Shown one piece after another: positions 44,046-53,308 of a stretch of 64,000 nt of DNA; the stretch's first letter is position 1, and the number at the start of each line of letters is the position of its first letter. Source of the stretch: Bifidobacterium sp. ESL0769 (lineage in GTDB: Bacteria; Actinomycetota; Actinomycetes; Actinomycetales; Bifidobacteriaceae); assembly GCF_029395495.1 (NCBI RefSeq), contig NZ_CP113918.1:2232001-2296000 (forward strand). The letters are read 5' to 3'. The notes below the pieces were generated by a model that had not been told where the DNA came from, searched no databases, and saw only the letters and a program-made list of their open reading frames with translations. The translations under genes were made by a program, and so were the position numbers.

Positions 44046-45923
44046 TCACTTGTCTTTTTCTTCTTCGGCGAGCTTTTCCTTGGCTTCTTCCAGACGCTTG
44101 GCCTCGGCCTCCTTGCGGGCCTCCAGGTCGGCTTCGAAGCGGGTCAGCTCCTCGGTGACGGCCTCTTTCGGAATCTTCTGAAAGATAGGAGACGGCTTAG
44201 GAACCGGAGTGCCAGCGATAAGGGGCTCGCTCTGCCACGGATGGACGGTGCGACCGAGCTCGTAGTCACCGGTGATGATCGGATACTTGAAACCGGGCTT
44301 ATCAAGGTCCTCAACCTCTTCGATATGCGGAAGCGGCGAGAACGTGCCGACGCCGCCAAGCGCCTCCCAAACCTTCTGCGCGGACTGCGGCAGGAAGGGG
44401 GCGAGAAGATGGTTCGCGTCGGAGACGGCCTGTGCGCAGATGTGCAGCACGGTGCCGAGACGCTTCGAATCGTCCTTGATCTTCCATGGTTCGACCGCGG
44501 AGATGTACTTGTTGATGTCGCCGACGACCTTCATGGCTTCGTTGAGGGCGTTCTTCTGGTGATGGTGATCGATGAGCCCACCAACCGTGTCGAACGCGGT
44601 GGCCGTCTCTTCGAGCAGCGCACGGTCCTCGGCAGTCATGGAATCCTCGTCGAGTTCCGGAATCTCGCCGAAGTTCTTGTACATGAGGTTGGCGACGCGG
44701 TTGACGAGGTTGCCCCAACTGGCGGCAAGCTCCTCGTTGTTGTGACGCACAAACTCAGACCAGGTGAAATCAGCGTCGGAAGTCTCAGGGCCGGCCACGG
44801 AAATGTAGTAGCGCACGGCGTCAACCGGGTACCGCGCCAGAATGTCTTTAACATAGATGACGATGCCACGCGAGGAGCTGAACTTCTTGCCCTCCATCGT
44901 CATGAACTCGCTGGCCACGACCTGCTCGGGCAGGTTGAGCTTGCCGTATTCACCGGGTTCGCCGCCCTTGGAGCCTTCGCCGTTGTAAGCGAGTATCTCG
45001 GAGGGCCAAATCTGGGAGTGGAAGGTGATGTTGTCTTTGCCCATGAAATAGTAGGCCGGGGACTTCGGATCGTTCCACCAACGCTTCCACGCGTCGGGCT
45101 CACCCTTGCGACGAGCCCACTCGATGGAAGCGGACAAGTAGCCGATAACCGCATCGAACCAGACATAAAGTTTCTTGTTGGGATTGTCAATCCAGCCGTC
45201 GACCGGCACAGGAATGCCCCAGTCAATGTCACGCGTGATGGCGCGCGGCTTGACCTCTTTAAAGAGGCCGAGCGAGAAGTTGATGACGTTGGTACGCCAG
45301 CCCTTACGGGTCTTCAGCCATGCAAGGTTCGCCTCAGCGAGCGCCGGGAGGTCGAGGAAGAAGTGTTCTGTTTCCTTGAATTCCGGCTTCTCACCGTTGA
45401 TTTTGGAAACGGGGTTGATCAGCTCGTCAGGGTCGAGCTCGTTGCCGCAGTTATCGCACTGGTCGCCGCGAGCGCCGTCGGCCCCGCAGATCGGGCAAGT
45501 GCCTTCGATATAACGATCAGGCAGAGTACGACCGGTGGAAGGCGAAATCGCAACCTTCTGCGTACCCTTATATATGTACCCGTTCTTGAGGCACTGCTTG
45601 AACATCTCCTGGACGACATGTTCGTGGTTGCCCGTTGTGGTGCGGGTGAAAAGGTCGTAGCTCAGGCCGAGGTCGCAAAGATCCTTGGCGATGACGCGGT
45701 TGTAGCGGTTGGCCAGTTCCTGCGGGCTCACGCCTTCCTTGTCAGCCTCGACCAGAATCGGGGTGCCGTGCTCGTCGGTGCCGGAAACCATCAGGACATC
45801 GTTGCCCTTCATACGTTCGTAGCGCGCGTACACGTCGGAAGGCACGCCGAAACCGGCCACGTGTCCGATATGGCGAGGGCCGTTCGCGTACGGCCATGCA
45901 ACGTTCACCAAAATATGAGTCAT
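44046..45923 (-). CDS. metG: Methionyl-tRNA synthetase
   Basis: A 625-residue class I aminoacyl-tRNA synthetase that charges initiator and elongator tRNA(Met). The HIGH motif is at residues 18-21 (GPRHIGHV), and the KMSKS loop appears as KKFSSSRG near 345. The connective insertion has the zinc site CPICGADG...[28 protein letters not shown] marks the anticodon-binding helical domain. The C-terminus ends in a Lys/Glu-rich coiled-coil tail, with no EMAP-II-like tRNA-binding domain. The start is well defined at [15 protein letters not shown]. The long opposite-strand ORF covering it is a shadow. Confidence 0.96.
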   Translation of the reverse strand: MTHILVNVAWPYANGPRHIGHVAGFGVPSDVYARYERMKGNDVLMVSGTDEHGTPILVEADKEGVSPQELANRYNRVIAKDLCDLGLSYDLFTRTTTGNHEHVVQEMFKQCLKNGYIYKGTQKVAISPSTGRTLPDRYIEGTCPICGADGARGDQCDNCGNELDPDELINPVSKINGEKPEFKETEHFFLDLPALAEANLAWLKTRKGWRTNVINFSLGLFKEVKPRAITRDIDWGIPVPVDGWIDNPNKKLYVWFDAVIGYLSASIEWARRKGEPDAWKRWWNDPKSPAYYFMGKDNITFHSQIWPSEILAYNGEGSKGGEPGEYGKLNLPEQVVASEFMTMEGKKFSSSRGIVIYVKDILARYPVDAVRYYISVAGPETSDADFTWSEFVRHNNEELAASWGNLVNRVANLMYKNFGEIPELDEDSMTAEDRALLEETATAFDTVGGLIDHHHQKNALNEAMKVVGDINKYISAVEPWKIKDDSKRLGTVLHICAQAVSDANHLLAPFLPQSAQKVWEALGGVGTFSPLPHIEEVEDLDKPGFKYPIITGDYELGRTVHPWQSEPLIAGTPVPKPSPIFQKIPKEAVTEELTRFEADLEARKEAEAKRLEEAKEKLAEEEKDK

Positions 45924-46126
45924 AACTACCGATTATTGGGCGCAGCGGGGACAGCAGCGGGCTTTTTGAAAAAGACCGCCAATGGAATCGAGGCAACGGG
46001 CCCAACGAAACCACTTGTTGACCGTGTCGTCCACAATTTTCGAAGGCGGACCGCCAGTTATGCACATATCCACTTTTTGCGATTTTCGATTTGCAATACC
46101 AAAATGGCCTATCTATATTGCTGACC

Positions 46127-47020
46127 ATGAACACTGCAACCATAACCACACAGCACATCATCCGCTCTTCTACCCGCAAGGTCACAGGCCAAAGCGAATA
46201 CACCGGCACCGGCCGACCACCGCCGTCGCGCGCGGCAAAACCAGTGACGCAAAAAGGCAGAAGCAGCGGCCGACCCGGCGTTCTCGGTCGTAAACAACGC
46301 AATCGCAAGCCGAAAACCCTCAAAGACGAGGGCAAGAAAGACATGCGCGGTGAAGAAGAACGGTTCGAGGAGAATGTCCCGAACCTCGCTGAAGGCAGCA
46401 TTTCGGCAAACACCAGCACGAACGTCGGCAACGTCACCACAACCGTGGTACCGACACCCGTAAACCGCACCATGCCAATGCTGATGAGCAACCGCGATCT
46501 GCCCGGGCCGTTGAGCATGAACCGGCTCGACGATTTCGGTGCGGTGCATCGTCTCGACGATATCAACGCGTATCTCGCCGAATACTCCGACACGCTTTTC
46601 GGCCGCGGCATCATCATGACCAAAGTCGTGCCAAGACCGTCGATTGCCTGCGGTCGCACCGCGCTGTGGGTATGGATGGGCGGCACATTCCCCGACGCCA
46701 TCGACATCATTTCGGCTTCGCACTTCCGTTCGATGACCTACGGGCGACCGATCAAAACCTACGACCGCATCGTCCCTGAAGGGCAAATGAGCTCCATCGC
46801 CGGGCTGAAAGTGACCTCTCCGACCAGGACGGCCTGCGACATCGCACTGACGAGCCCCGCCACCATACCCGACAAACGGCGGGCGGAACTGACTTGCGCA
46901 ATCGTGCAGGAATACCATATCGACCCCGCCGAGTGCTTAGAAATACTGGACAAGAACCATTTCTGGCCGAACGTACCGCAAGCGCGCCAATTCTTCAAAG
47001 CCGTTCAATACTGCTTCTGA
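46127..47020 (+). CDS. AbiEi-like / DUF559-related hypothetical protein
   Basis: A 297-residue protein. The first ~100 residues are basic and disordered (KPVTQKGRSSGRPG, RKQRNRKPKT). The second half carries the stretch IAGLKVTSPTRTACDIALT, characteristic of actinobacterial proteins annotated as AbiEi-type antitoxin-like or DUF559-related, followed by a short helical end. There is no N-terminal winged helix of the kind seen in bona fide AbiEi, and no AbiEii-type nucleotidyltransferase gene follows, so it is an orphan if related. The start at 46127 is preferred over a frame opening at 46091, but neither has a strong ribosome binding site. Divergent from metG. Confidence 0.55.
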   Translation: MNTATITTQHIIRSSTRKVTGQSEYTGTGRPPPSRAAKPVTQKGRSSGRPGVLGRKQRNRKPKTLKDEGKKDMRGEEERFEENVPNLAEGSISANTSTNVGNVTTTVVPTPVNRTMPMLMSNRDLPGPLSMNRLDDFGAVHRLDDINAYLAEYSDTLFGRGIIMTKVVPRPSIACGRTALWVWMGGTFPDAIDIISASHFRSMTYGRPIKTYDRIVPEGQMSSIAGLKVTSPTRTACDIALTSPATIPDKRRAELTCAIVQEYHIDPAECLEILDKNHFWPNVPQARQFFKAVQYCF

Positions 47021-47169
47021 ACGTTGCACACGGCGCAACGGGAAAATACGACCGGTTTTTAACTTCCGGCTTGCGTTGCTCAAGAAAACGGCCGCTAAAC
47101 GAATCTCAATAAAGGGAAATTGATAACACAAAATTCGACAATTAAGCCCACCAATAAAATTAAAAGAGT

Positions 47170-47189
47170 AAGGAGTTATTATGGTGTAA
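47170..47189 (+). other. Two-codon ORF with strong ribosome binding site before the MHS gene
   Basis: AAGGAG (47170-47175) is followed five bases later by ATG GTG TAA (47181-47189). The transporter's ATG is 54 bases downstream, with GAAAGGA at a somewhat long distance. The strong site with an almost immediate stop may be a regulatory start-stop element or chance. Confidence 0.35.
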
Positions 47190-47243
47190 TTGCGCTACGC
47201 CCATAAGACGAGCTACATTGCGCGTTGAAAGGACAAATTCGTC

Positions 47244-49064
47244 ATGTCATCACCAGCCAATCAGGGGCAAAACCGCGATTCTGAGGGCTCAGGACAGAAC
47301 CAGCACGGGGTGCATCCAATCCAAAGCGTCAAAAATGTAATGCATATCGGAGCGAGTTCTACACACGATGGTTCCGAGAAGGCCAACTCGTCGAATGCGG
47401 CCGAATCCGACGAACCGAAAATGCAGAAAATCCACGTCCGCCGCCAGTTCCTGCGCACCAAAGACGTCACCGTCGTCGAGGAAAAAACGCTGAAACAGGC
47501 CATCGCCGGCACCGTGGTCGGCAACTTCATGGAATGGTACGACTTCGGCATTTATGGCTACCTCGCGGTAACGATGGCCAGCGTTTTCACCAGTGGACTG
47601 CCGAAGAGCATGAGCCTGATCGTAATGCTGCTGGGCTTTGCCGTGAGCTTCCTCGTCCGGCCTTTGGGCGGTATCGTTTTGGGCCCGCTCGGCGATCGCG
47701 TGGGCCGGCAGAAGGTGCTGTTCCTGACGATGGGCATGATGGTAGTCTCCACCGCGCTTATCGGCATCCTGCCAACCAGCAAACAAATCGGTGTCTGGGC
47801 CATCGTCCCGCTATACGCGCTGCAGATGGTACAGGGCTTCTCCACCGGCGGCGAATACTCCGGCGCGACCACCTATATTTCAGAGTTTTCTCCCGACCGC
47901 AAGCGCGGTTTCTACAGCGCCTGGCTTGACATGGGCTCCTACATCGGCTCAGCGTTCGGCGCCGCGATGGTGGCCATTACCACGACCATCGCCGAAAACG
48001 GCTGGGGTGCGAACGCCATGGTCAATGGCGGCTGGCGCATTCCCTATCTTCTGACTATTCCGCTGGGCATTCTGGCAATGGCACTGCGTACCCACATTCC
48101 CGAAACCCCGCAGTTCGCCGCGCACCAGCAGCGTCAAGAGGAGGAGCAAGAGCATTGGTCACACGAGGCGCGCGAAGCCGCGTGGAGGCAGGAATCGCCG
48201 TGGGACCGTCCCGGCACAATGCTTTACGTCATCAAGCGCCACTGGCGTCGTCTGCTGATCGCCGTGGCCATCGTCGCGGCCACGAACACCGCCGGCTACG
48301 TGCTCACCAGCTACATGCCGACCTATCTGCGCGAGGAAGTCGGCACGACCCCGACCATGGCCGCTGCCGCAACCGTTCCGGTGCTCATCATCATGGCGCT
48401 GTGCCTGCCGCTCATCGGCCATCTTTCTGACATCATCGGGCGCAAGCCTATCTATGGCATTGCGGTGCTCTCGACGTTCATCCTGGTCTATCCGGCGTTC
48501 CAGCTGCTGCACCACGGCACGTTCTGGACCATCCAGGCCGCGCTGGCGATGATCGCCGTGCCCGTAGCCTTCTATGCAGGTGTCTCCGCAAGTACGCTCC
48601 CGGCGCTTTTCCCGACCGAATCGCGCTTCTCCGGCATGGGCCTTTCCTACAACTTCGCGGTTTCCCTGTTCGGCGGCACCACACCGCTGGTCTCGCAAGC
48701 GCTGATCACCTTTACCGGCAACCACGACGCCCCCGGCTTCTATATCATGTTCTTCGCCATTTTCAGCGGCATTGCCGCCATCGTCATGCGCGAATCCTCC
48801 AAATCACCGCTGCCCGGCTCAATGCCGACAGTAGGCAGCGAAGAGGAAGCACGCGAATTGGTCCTGACGCAGGAGCAGAACCCGAACCTCGACACCAGCA
48901 CCATGCCGATGCCGATGATCACGGTGGAAATTCCGGTGGGCCAGACGCTTCCGCAACGTCCGGAAAACATCAAACCGGTCGTGCACAAAGATCCCAAGCC
49001 GGATTCTCAGGATACCGAATCCAAGCCGAATGAACCCGACGGCAAACAATCCAACAAGAAATGA
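47244..49064 (+). CDS. MHS-family (ProP/KgtP-like) major facilitator transporter
   Basis: A 606-residue transporter with 12 predicted spans of the metabolite:H+ symporter family. GTVVGNFMEWYDFGIYGYLA marks span 1, RPLGGIVLGPLGDRVGRQKVL is the conserved loop 2-3 motif, and QGFSTGGEYSGATTYISEFSP is the family hallmark before span 5. About 75 polar residues precede the first span and about 90 follow the last (Pro/Asn/Lys-rich), longer than ProP itself. Candidate substrates are proline/betaine or dicarboxylates; the sequence does not decide. It is a single gene with a terminator 40 bases downstream. Confidence 0.88.
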   Translation: MSSPANQGQNRDSEGSGQNQHGVHPIQSVKNVMHIGASSTHDGSEKANSSNAAESDEPKMQKIHVRRQFLRTKDVTVVEEKTLKQAIAGTVVGNFMEWYDFGIYGYLAVTMASVFTSGLPKSMSLIVMLLGFAVSFLVRPLGGIVLGPLGDRVGRQKVLFLTMGMMVVSTALIGILPTSKQIGVWAIVPLYALQMVQGFSTGGEYSGATTYISEFSPDRKRGFYSAWLDMGSYIGSAFGAAMVAITTTIAENGWGANAMVNGGWRIPYLLTIPLGILAMALRTHIPETPQFAAHQQRQEEEQEHWSHEAREAAWRQESPWDRPGTMLYVIKRHWRRLLIAVAIVAATNTAGYVLTSYMPTYLREEVGTTPTMAAAATVPVLIIMALCLPLIGHLSDIIGRKPIYGIAVLSTFILVYPAFQLLHHGTFWTIQAALAMIAVPVAFYAGVSASTLPALFPTESRFSGMGLSYNFAVSLFGGTTPLVSQALITFTGNHDAPGFYIMFFAIFSGIAAIVMRESSKSPLPGSMPTVGSEEEARELVLTQEQNPNLDTSTMPMPMITVEIPVGQTLPQRPENIKPVVHKDPKPDSQDTESKPNEPDGKQSNKK

Positions 49065-49103
49065 AATAAGGGATTATTGCAGAGCCATTGATCCATCGAT
49101 GCG

Positions 49104-49144
49104 AAAAGCCGTTCACTGCGATAAGTACGTAGTGAACGGCTTTT
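49104..49144. terminator. Intrinsic terminator shared by MHS gene and the exporter remnant
   Basis: AAAAGCCGTTCACT at 49104-49117 is exactly inverted at 49131-49144. The second arm ends in TTTT on the plus strand, and the minus strand also reads into TTTT. The core GCCGTTCACTGCG also occurs in the terminator at 53173-53214. Confidence 0.8.
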
Positions 49145-49158
49145 GACGTCCGAACCGC

Positions 49159-49300
49159 TCAGGCTTCAATCCCAAACCAACAACGTGGAGAACCCGGCTA
49201 TTGCAGGGGTCAGCGCCGAAGCAAACCATCCTTCTTCGGCGACGTCGTCGTAGCCGCCACGCTCGGCGACGTCGTCGTGGTTCGCGGGATTATGCCCTGC
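49159..49300 (-). pseudogene. Remnant of an ABC exporter 3' end
   Basis: Read on the minus strand, the segment encodes ANHDDVAERGGYDDVAEEGWF and ends GFSTLFGIEA before a TGA at 49159-49161. This aligns with the last residues of the exporter at 53309 (MNHGDIVERGTHDELLKKGGFY...FSTLVA). The rest of the gene is missing: 21 bases further right the surface-protein gene ends. Only about 45 codons are left, in frame but diverged. Both this remnant and the intact copy are followed by a GCCGTTCACTGCG-type terminator. Confidence 0.7.
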
Positions 49301-49321
49301 TATTGCTCGGCATAAACCCAA

Positions 49322-52300
49322 TCACCGATCGCACACCTCGCTACGGTGCTGGGCATACACCATCTTTTCCCGGCAAATGTAGACAACCACAGCAAGCACC
49401 AGCGCCAAGACCAGGAAAATCCACCAGGGGAACGCCGGACGAATCAGGGCAGGTGAGGCCGGTAACGCCTCTTCGCCGCCGCAGATATCGTTGCCAGCCA
49501 GGTTAACATTACCGGAAGCCTGCATGATGAATGCTGCGGTATTGGCACGCTTGTCGCCCGACACACAGGGGTTGTGGCGCCGAGGCGCAGCCTGATTACG
49601 CTGCTGCGGGACGACCGGAGCGGCGGCCCGAGAAGCGGTTTGCGGCGTAGTTGCCCGCGATGCAACACGAGGAACCGTGACGATTGTCGGCGCGTTGGCC
49701 CTGAACACAGGGACGGGCACAGGCACGGCCTGCGTCGGCACAGCCGATGACGTTGACTTGGCATTATTGTTGGCAATTACGCTCTGGCGGTCCTTGGAAG
49801 GAGCCTTGGGCTTTGCAGGGGTCTTCGAAGTCGTCGGCTTTGTCGAACCCGCAGGCTGCGTAGGCTTTTCGGGATCAGCGGGTTCACTGGGTTGCGAAGG
49901 TCCCGCAGGCGGCAACGGAGCTACCGGGGAAGGCTGTTGCGGAATAGACGGGCCGGTGATAGGCGTGATATGACTGGGCCGAGCCGTCCAAATGCCGTAG
50001 AGCTTGACCTTCGTATGGTCAGAAGTCAGATTGACCGTATCTCCGGCCTGATAGGTATGACCATCCTTGTCGGTCCAGCCATGGAACACATGGCCGTTGC
50101 TGTCATCGTGGTCGACCGTGTATTCGCTGGGAATAGTCAACGCATAGGTCATGTCTGCCACCTTGTTAGGGCCGCTGGTCACTGTCGGGAATGTCTTGGA
50201 GAGAGTTCCGCCGGAAAGGTTGGTGTCGAACTCAAGAGAATAGATATACTGCTTCTTGGCCCTGACCCGCTTCCACTGAGCGTAGATGGTAGTGTTCGGA
50301 TTGGTTTCGCTAGACTCTGCGTTTCCGGTAACTTTATCGTTGCCTTCTTCGTCATAGGTCCATCCGGTGAACTCGAAGTCCGAAGTCACATCGGCGCCGG
50401 TGTCATCGTGAAGCGTGAATATCGTATTCAAATTGGCCGGAATCGCCCAACCAATTGCAGGGGACGCAGAGACAAAGAATGAAGGATTGCCAGTGTACGT
50501 TTCATCTTGTTTGACGGTAATCCCCGCTTCCGGAGCATGGGCAGCCATGGACAGCTTGTAACGCGTGGACCACTGTGCATAAAGCGTCAATGTCGGCTTG
50601 CCACTGCTCAACGTGACGGGATCGCCGATATGGTAATTGATACCGGTTCCGTCAGATTCCGTCGACCAGCAAACGAACTGGTGGAAACCACTGGTGTCAG
50701 AATAGACGTCATCGTTGCTGAGCGTGAACGTATGGCTGGTATCGGTCGTCGTGCTGCTGAGCGTGATGGTGTCACCATCGATGACAGCCCCCGGTTTTCC
50801 GTTCTTTTCCAGCGTCAGTTTGTACTGCACCGGCACCTGCTTGCGCTGCCACTGAGCCGTCAGGTGGTTGACACCGGCCTTGAGGGTCAGACTTTGGGTA
50901 TACGGGTGGTTGGCCGGCGGATACACATTGCCGTCGTCGTCTTTCCAGCCTGTAAACGTATAGTTTTCGTTTGTCGGACCAGAGCCGAAGGTCAAATCGA
51001 CTTCTTCGGTGTCGTCCGTTCCGTACGAGGTCTGCCTGTTCGGCATGCCGGAAGCATTGCTGCCATCGGGAACGTTGGCCACAAACTCAAGAGTGTAAGA
51101 GCGCTCCCACTGATATTCGCCTGCGAACGGATTGCCGCTTTGCGTGCGCGCCGCGAGCTGTCCGGAAGCGTCGTGGTTGCTACGATCACCGTGCCAATCC
51201 TCGGTTTCGCCTACACCCTGCGTAAGAACCCACTGGCCACTGTATCCCAAATCCTCGTTAACTGTCGGCTGACCGGTGGCCTGATTGGAACTGAAGAAGT
51301 CAGCCTTGATAAGGGTATCCGGCCCAAGTACCAAATCGTGGATTCCGTCGGTACGATCCGCATCACTGTAAGCGATTTCCTTAGGAGTACTGAACATACC
51401 CCAGCCATCCGTCAACGAACGGGTGTTCCAATGGGAAAGATCAAGCTTAATCAGGTTGGTCCACTCGAACATGCCCGGCGCACTGGTCAACGACGAGACA
51501 TCCCATTTAGCGATTTCCGCTGCCCAAGTAGGCTCCCCCGGCACATCGCGGCCGACTTCCCTGAACATTTCGTCCGCTTCCCGCAAATGGGAAACATTCC
51601 AATCCCCGATTCCGCGAATCGTGGCCAAATGCCGGTCCTGTTCGAACATGTACTTCATCGTTGTGATGCGGCTGGTGTCCCAACCCCGTACATCCAAGCT
51701 CCTCAATGCCCGATCGTTGGTGAACATGGAATCCATTCCATAGCTCCAACTTGGATCCACATGGGAAACGTCCCAGCCATGCAGATCAAGCGACTCAAGA
51801 GCGTCCATATACGAAAAGACGTTGAACATATCCCTGACATGAGACACATCCCAGCCTGACAAATCGCCGACACTCGTCAAGGACTTGGCAAACGAGAACA
51901 GATAGTTCATATCGTACAGTTTGCTGGTCTGCCAATTCGACAGATCAAGGTTTTGAAGGCTGGAATCATATCGGAACATACCTTCCATGTTGCCGACCTG
52001 GGAAACGTTCCAATTGCCGATGTCTCCAACCGCGGTAAGCTGCGAGTCCCGATCGAACATATAATACATAAACCGCACATGAGAGACATCCCACTTATGC
52101 AGGTCAAGTGACGTGAGGTGCGTAGCACCCCTGAACATGGAAGTCATATCGGTGACCTGGCTGGTATCAACATCGCCGATACCCACGATTTCCGTCAGCA
52201 AATTTTGGCTGGGGCCCCAACCGTTGTATTTGTCGTAACCAAAAAGCCCCGCGCTATCTGCAGGTAGATGGGTGTTGCTGGGATCGTCGAAGACCACTTT

Positions 52301-52837
52301 GCTGACGTTGGTCAGCACTTCAGACATGAGATACCAATCACCGCTTTTATGGGTGTTGACCCCCAGCGTGCCAGCGCCCACGTGAAGCGTGTAGGTAGAA
52401 TCCGAATTGACCTCGCAGGTATAGCTGGCCGTGCCCCACGTACCGCCCGGGCACGTGGCCTGCGGGCCGATTGCCGACTGTTGGCCGACCGTGGGCTGCT
52501 GGCGTTGCACCGGGCCGTTTGCCTGGGCCGCTGGAGCAACGTCTTTCTTGACCTCGGCATCGGCGGAACCACTTTGACCGGCAGCGCCCGCATCGCCCTT
52601 CTTATCGTTGGATTGGCTTAGTTTTCCGGTGGACTGTTGCTGCGCGTCATTGGACGAACCGTTATCGCCGGGCCGCTGCCCATTCTGCCCTTGGGTGGCA
52701 TCCGCACTCTGCGCGTTGGTCTGCTCACCGTCAGCCGAGCTGCTACCTGTCGACTGCGCCAACGCAGTGACGGCGGTGCTCAGCATCATTGCCGCAGCAG
52801 CCAGAACGCCGACAAGTTTCGTGCTCTTTCTACTCAT
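49322..52837 (-). CDS. BspA-like surface protein with DUF285 and InlB-type repeats
   Basis: A 1171-residue surface protein. The signal peptide (KSTKLVGVLAAAAMMLSTAVTALA) is followed by a Gln/Gly/Asn-rich region to about 140. A tract of DUF285 repeats follows (DMTSMFRGATHLTSLDLHKWDVSHV and about eight relatives), then four InlB/Flg_new-type beta repeats (FTGWKDDDGNVYPP..., FTGWTYDEEGNDKV..., FHGWTDKDGHTYQAGD). A Pro/Thr-rich wall region leads to one membrane span near 1139-1156 and a short cytoplasmic tail. LPASPA before the span is only a degenerate sorting motif, so sortase anchoring is uncertain. ATG 52837 gives a clean signal peptide; 52870 is an alternative start. BspA-like proteins are adhesins elsewhere. 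Confidence 0.85.
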   Translation of the reverse strand: MSRKSTKLVGVLAAAAMMLSTAVTALAQSTGSSSADGEQTNAQSADATQGQNGQRPGDNGSSNDAQQQSTGKLSQSNDKKGDAGAAGQSGSADAEVKKDVAPAAQANGPVQRQQPTVGQQSAIGPQATCPGGTWGTASYTCEVNSDSTYTLHVGAGTLGVNTHKSGDWYLMSEVLTNVSKVVFDDPSNTHLPADSAGLFGYDKYNGWGPSQNLLTEIVGIGDVDTSQVTDMTSMFRGATHLTSLDLHKWDVSHVRFMYYMFDRDSQLTAVGDIGNWNVSQVGNMEGMFRYDSSLQNLDLSNWQTSKLYDMNYLFSFAKSLTSVGDLSGWDVSHVRDMFNVFSYMDALESLDLHGWDVSHVDPSWSYGMDSMFTNDRALRSLDVRGWDTSRITTMKYMFEQDRHLATIRGIGDWNVSHLREADEMFREVGRDVPGEPTWAAEIAKWDVSSLTSAPGMFEWTNLIKLDLSHWNTRSLTDGWGMFSTPKEIAYSDADRTDGIHDLVLGPDTLIKADFFSSNQATGQPTVNEDLGYSGQWVLTQGVGETEDWHGDRSNHDASGQLAARTQSGNPFAGEYQWERSYTLEFVANVPDGSNASGMPNRQTSYGTDDTEEVDLTFGSGPTNENYTFTGWKDDDGNVYPPANHPYTQSLTLKAGVNHLTAQWQRKQVPVQYKLTLEKNGKPGAVIDGDTITLSSTTTDTSHTFTLSNDDVYSDTSGFHQFVCWSTESDGTGINYHIGDPVTLSSGKPTLTLYAQWSTRYKLSMAAHAPEAGITVKQDETYTGNPSFFVSASPAIGWAIPANLNTIFTLHDDTGADVTSDFEFTGWTYDEEGNDKVTGNAESSETNPNTTIYAQWKRVRAKKQYIYSLEFDTNLSGGTLSKTFPTVTSGPNKVADMTYALTIPSEYTVDHDDSNGHVFHGWTDKDGHTYQAGDTVNLTSDHTKVKLYGIWTARPSHITPITGPSIPQQPSPVAPLPPAGPSQPSEPADPEKPTQPAGSTKPTTSKTPAKPKAPSKDRQSVIANNNAKSTSSAVPTQAVPVPVPVFRANAPTIVTVPRVASRATTPQTASRAAAPVVPQQRNQAAPRRHNPCVSGDKRANTAAFIMQASGNVNLAGNDICGGEEALPASPALIRPAFPWWIFLVLALVLAVVVYICREKMVYAQHRSEVCDR

Positions 52838-52880
52838 CTCTCGATACCTTCTTAGTGAGACACACTGCATCTCTTTGTAT

Positions 52881-52892
52881 AACGTTTATCGT
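52881..52892. promoter_or_regulatory. AACGTTTATCGT motif, near copy
   Basis: This motif lies 44 bases upstream of the surface-protein ATG. It is near-palindromic (GATAAACGTT-like) with central ACGT, and is repeated in inverted orientation at 53151-53162. Probably an operator for the surface-protein gene. Confidence 0.45.
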
Positions 52893-53150
52893 AATGCAGA
52901 TTAGAGACAATGTAATATAATGCCTAATAAATCAGTTGATTTTTCTCTGAACGTATGGAAATAATAATCATACCGACATTCTTGCCGGCAAAAACTACGC
53001 ATATCTACAACACTCGTCTAATCCAATCAAGCCGGTCTCGCCTTCTGGATCAGCTTTTCGGCGCGGATTTTTGCCGAATTCACCACTTAACCGAACATCC
53101 ACCTCAACAATGCGGTAGGTTCGGCGACAAGTTAACAATATTACTTAAAA

Positions 53151-53164
53151 CGATAAACGTTTAC
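53151..53164. promoter_or_regulatory. AACGTTTATCGT motif, distal inverted copy
   Basis: ACGATAAACGTT is the exact inverse of 52881-52892 and contains the perfect palindrome TAAACGTTTA (53155-53164). It lies about 314 bases upstream of the surface-protein start, so a looping repressor could bridge the two sites. Confidence 0.45.
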
Positions 53165-53172
53165 GGAATAAA

Positions 53173-53214
53173 GAAGCCGTTCACTGCGCGTTTCCACGCA
53201 ATGAACGGCTTCTT
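53173..53214 (-). terminator. ABC exporter terminator
   Basis: AGAAGCCGTTCA at 53173-53184 is exactly inverted at 53203-53214, with GCG/CGC pairing in the loop. It lies 95 bases beyond the exporter stop. Its core is related to the terminator at 49104-49144, which supports duplication of the exporter end. Confidence 0.75.
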
Positions 53215-53308
53215 GTTATGTAAAATGCCTTGGCCTCAAACCGAACCGAATGGCAAGCAGCTTGGGCGGGCTTAGATGAGCACTTTCCGGCTTAACGACG
53301 AGAAATCC

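Larger units (their letters stand above)
52838..53308. other. Intergenic region with inverted AACGTTTATCGT sites and terminator
   Basis: No gene is supported; an ORF at 52955-53275 on the plus strand crosses the terminator and is probably spurious. The region holds two inverted copies of a 12-bp motif (52881-52892 and 53151-53162), an AT-rich tract upstream of the surface-protein gene, and the exporter terminator. Confidence 0.5.

Noticed and set aside
44007..46124. 705-codon plus-strand ORF opposite metG
   Set aside because: It is fully antisense to metG, whose HIGH, zinc and KMSKS motifs are clear; its translation resembles no family and is a GC-bias shadow.
52955..53275. 106-codon plus-strand ORF upstream of the surface-protein gene
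   Set aside because: It crosses the exporter terminator hairpin and a probable operator and resembles no protein.
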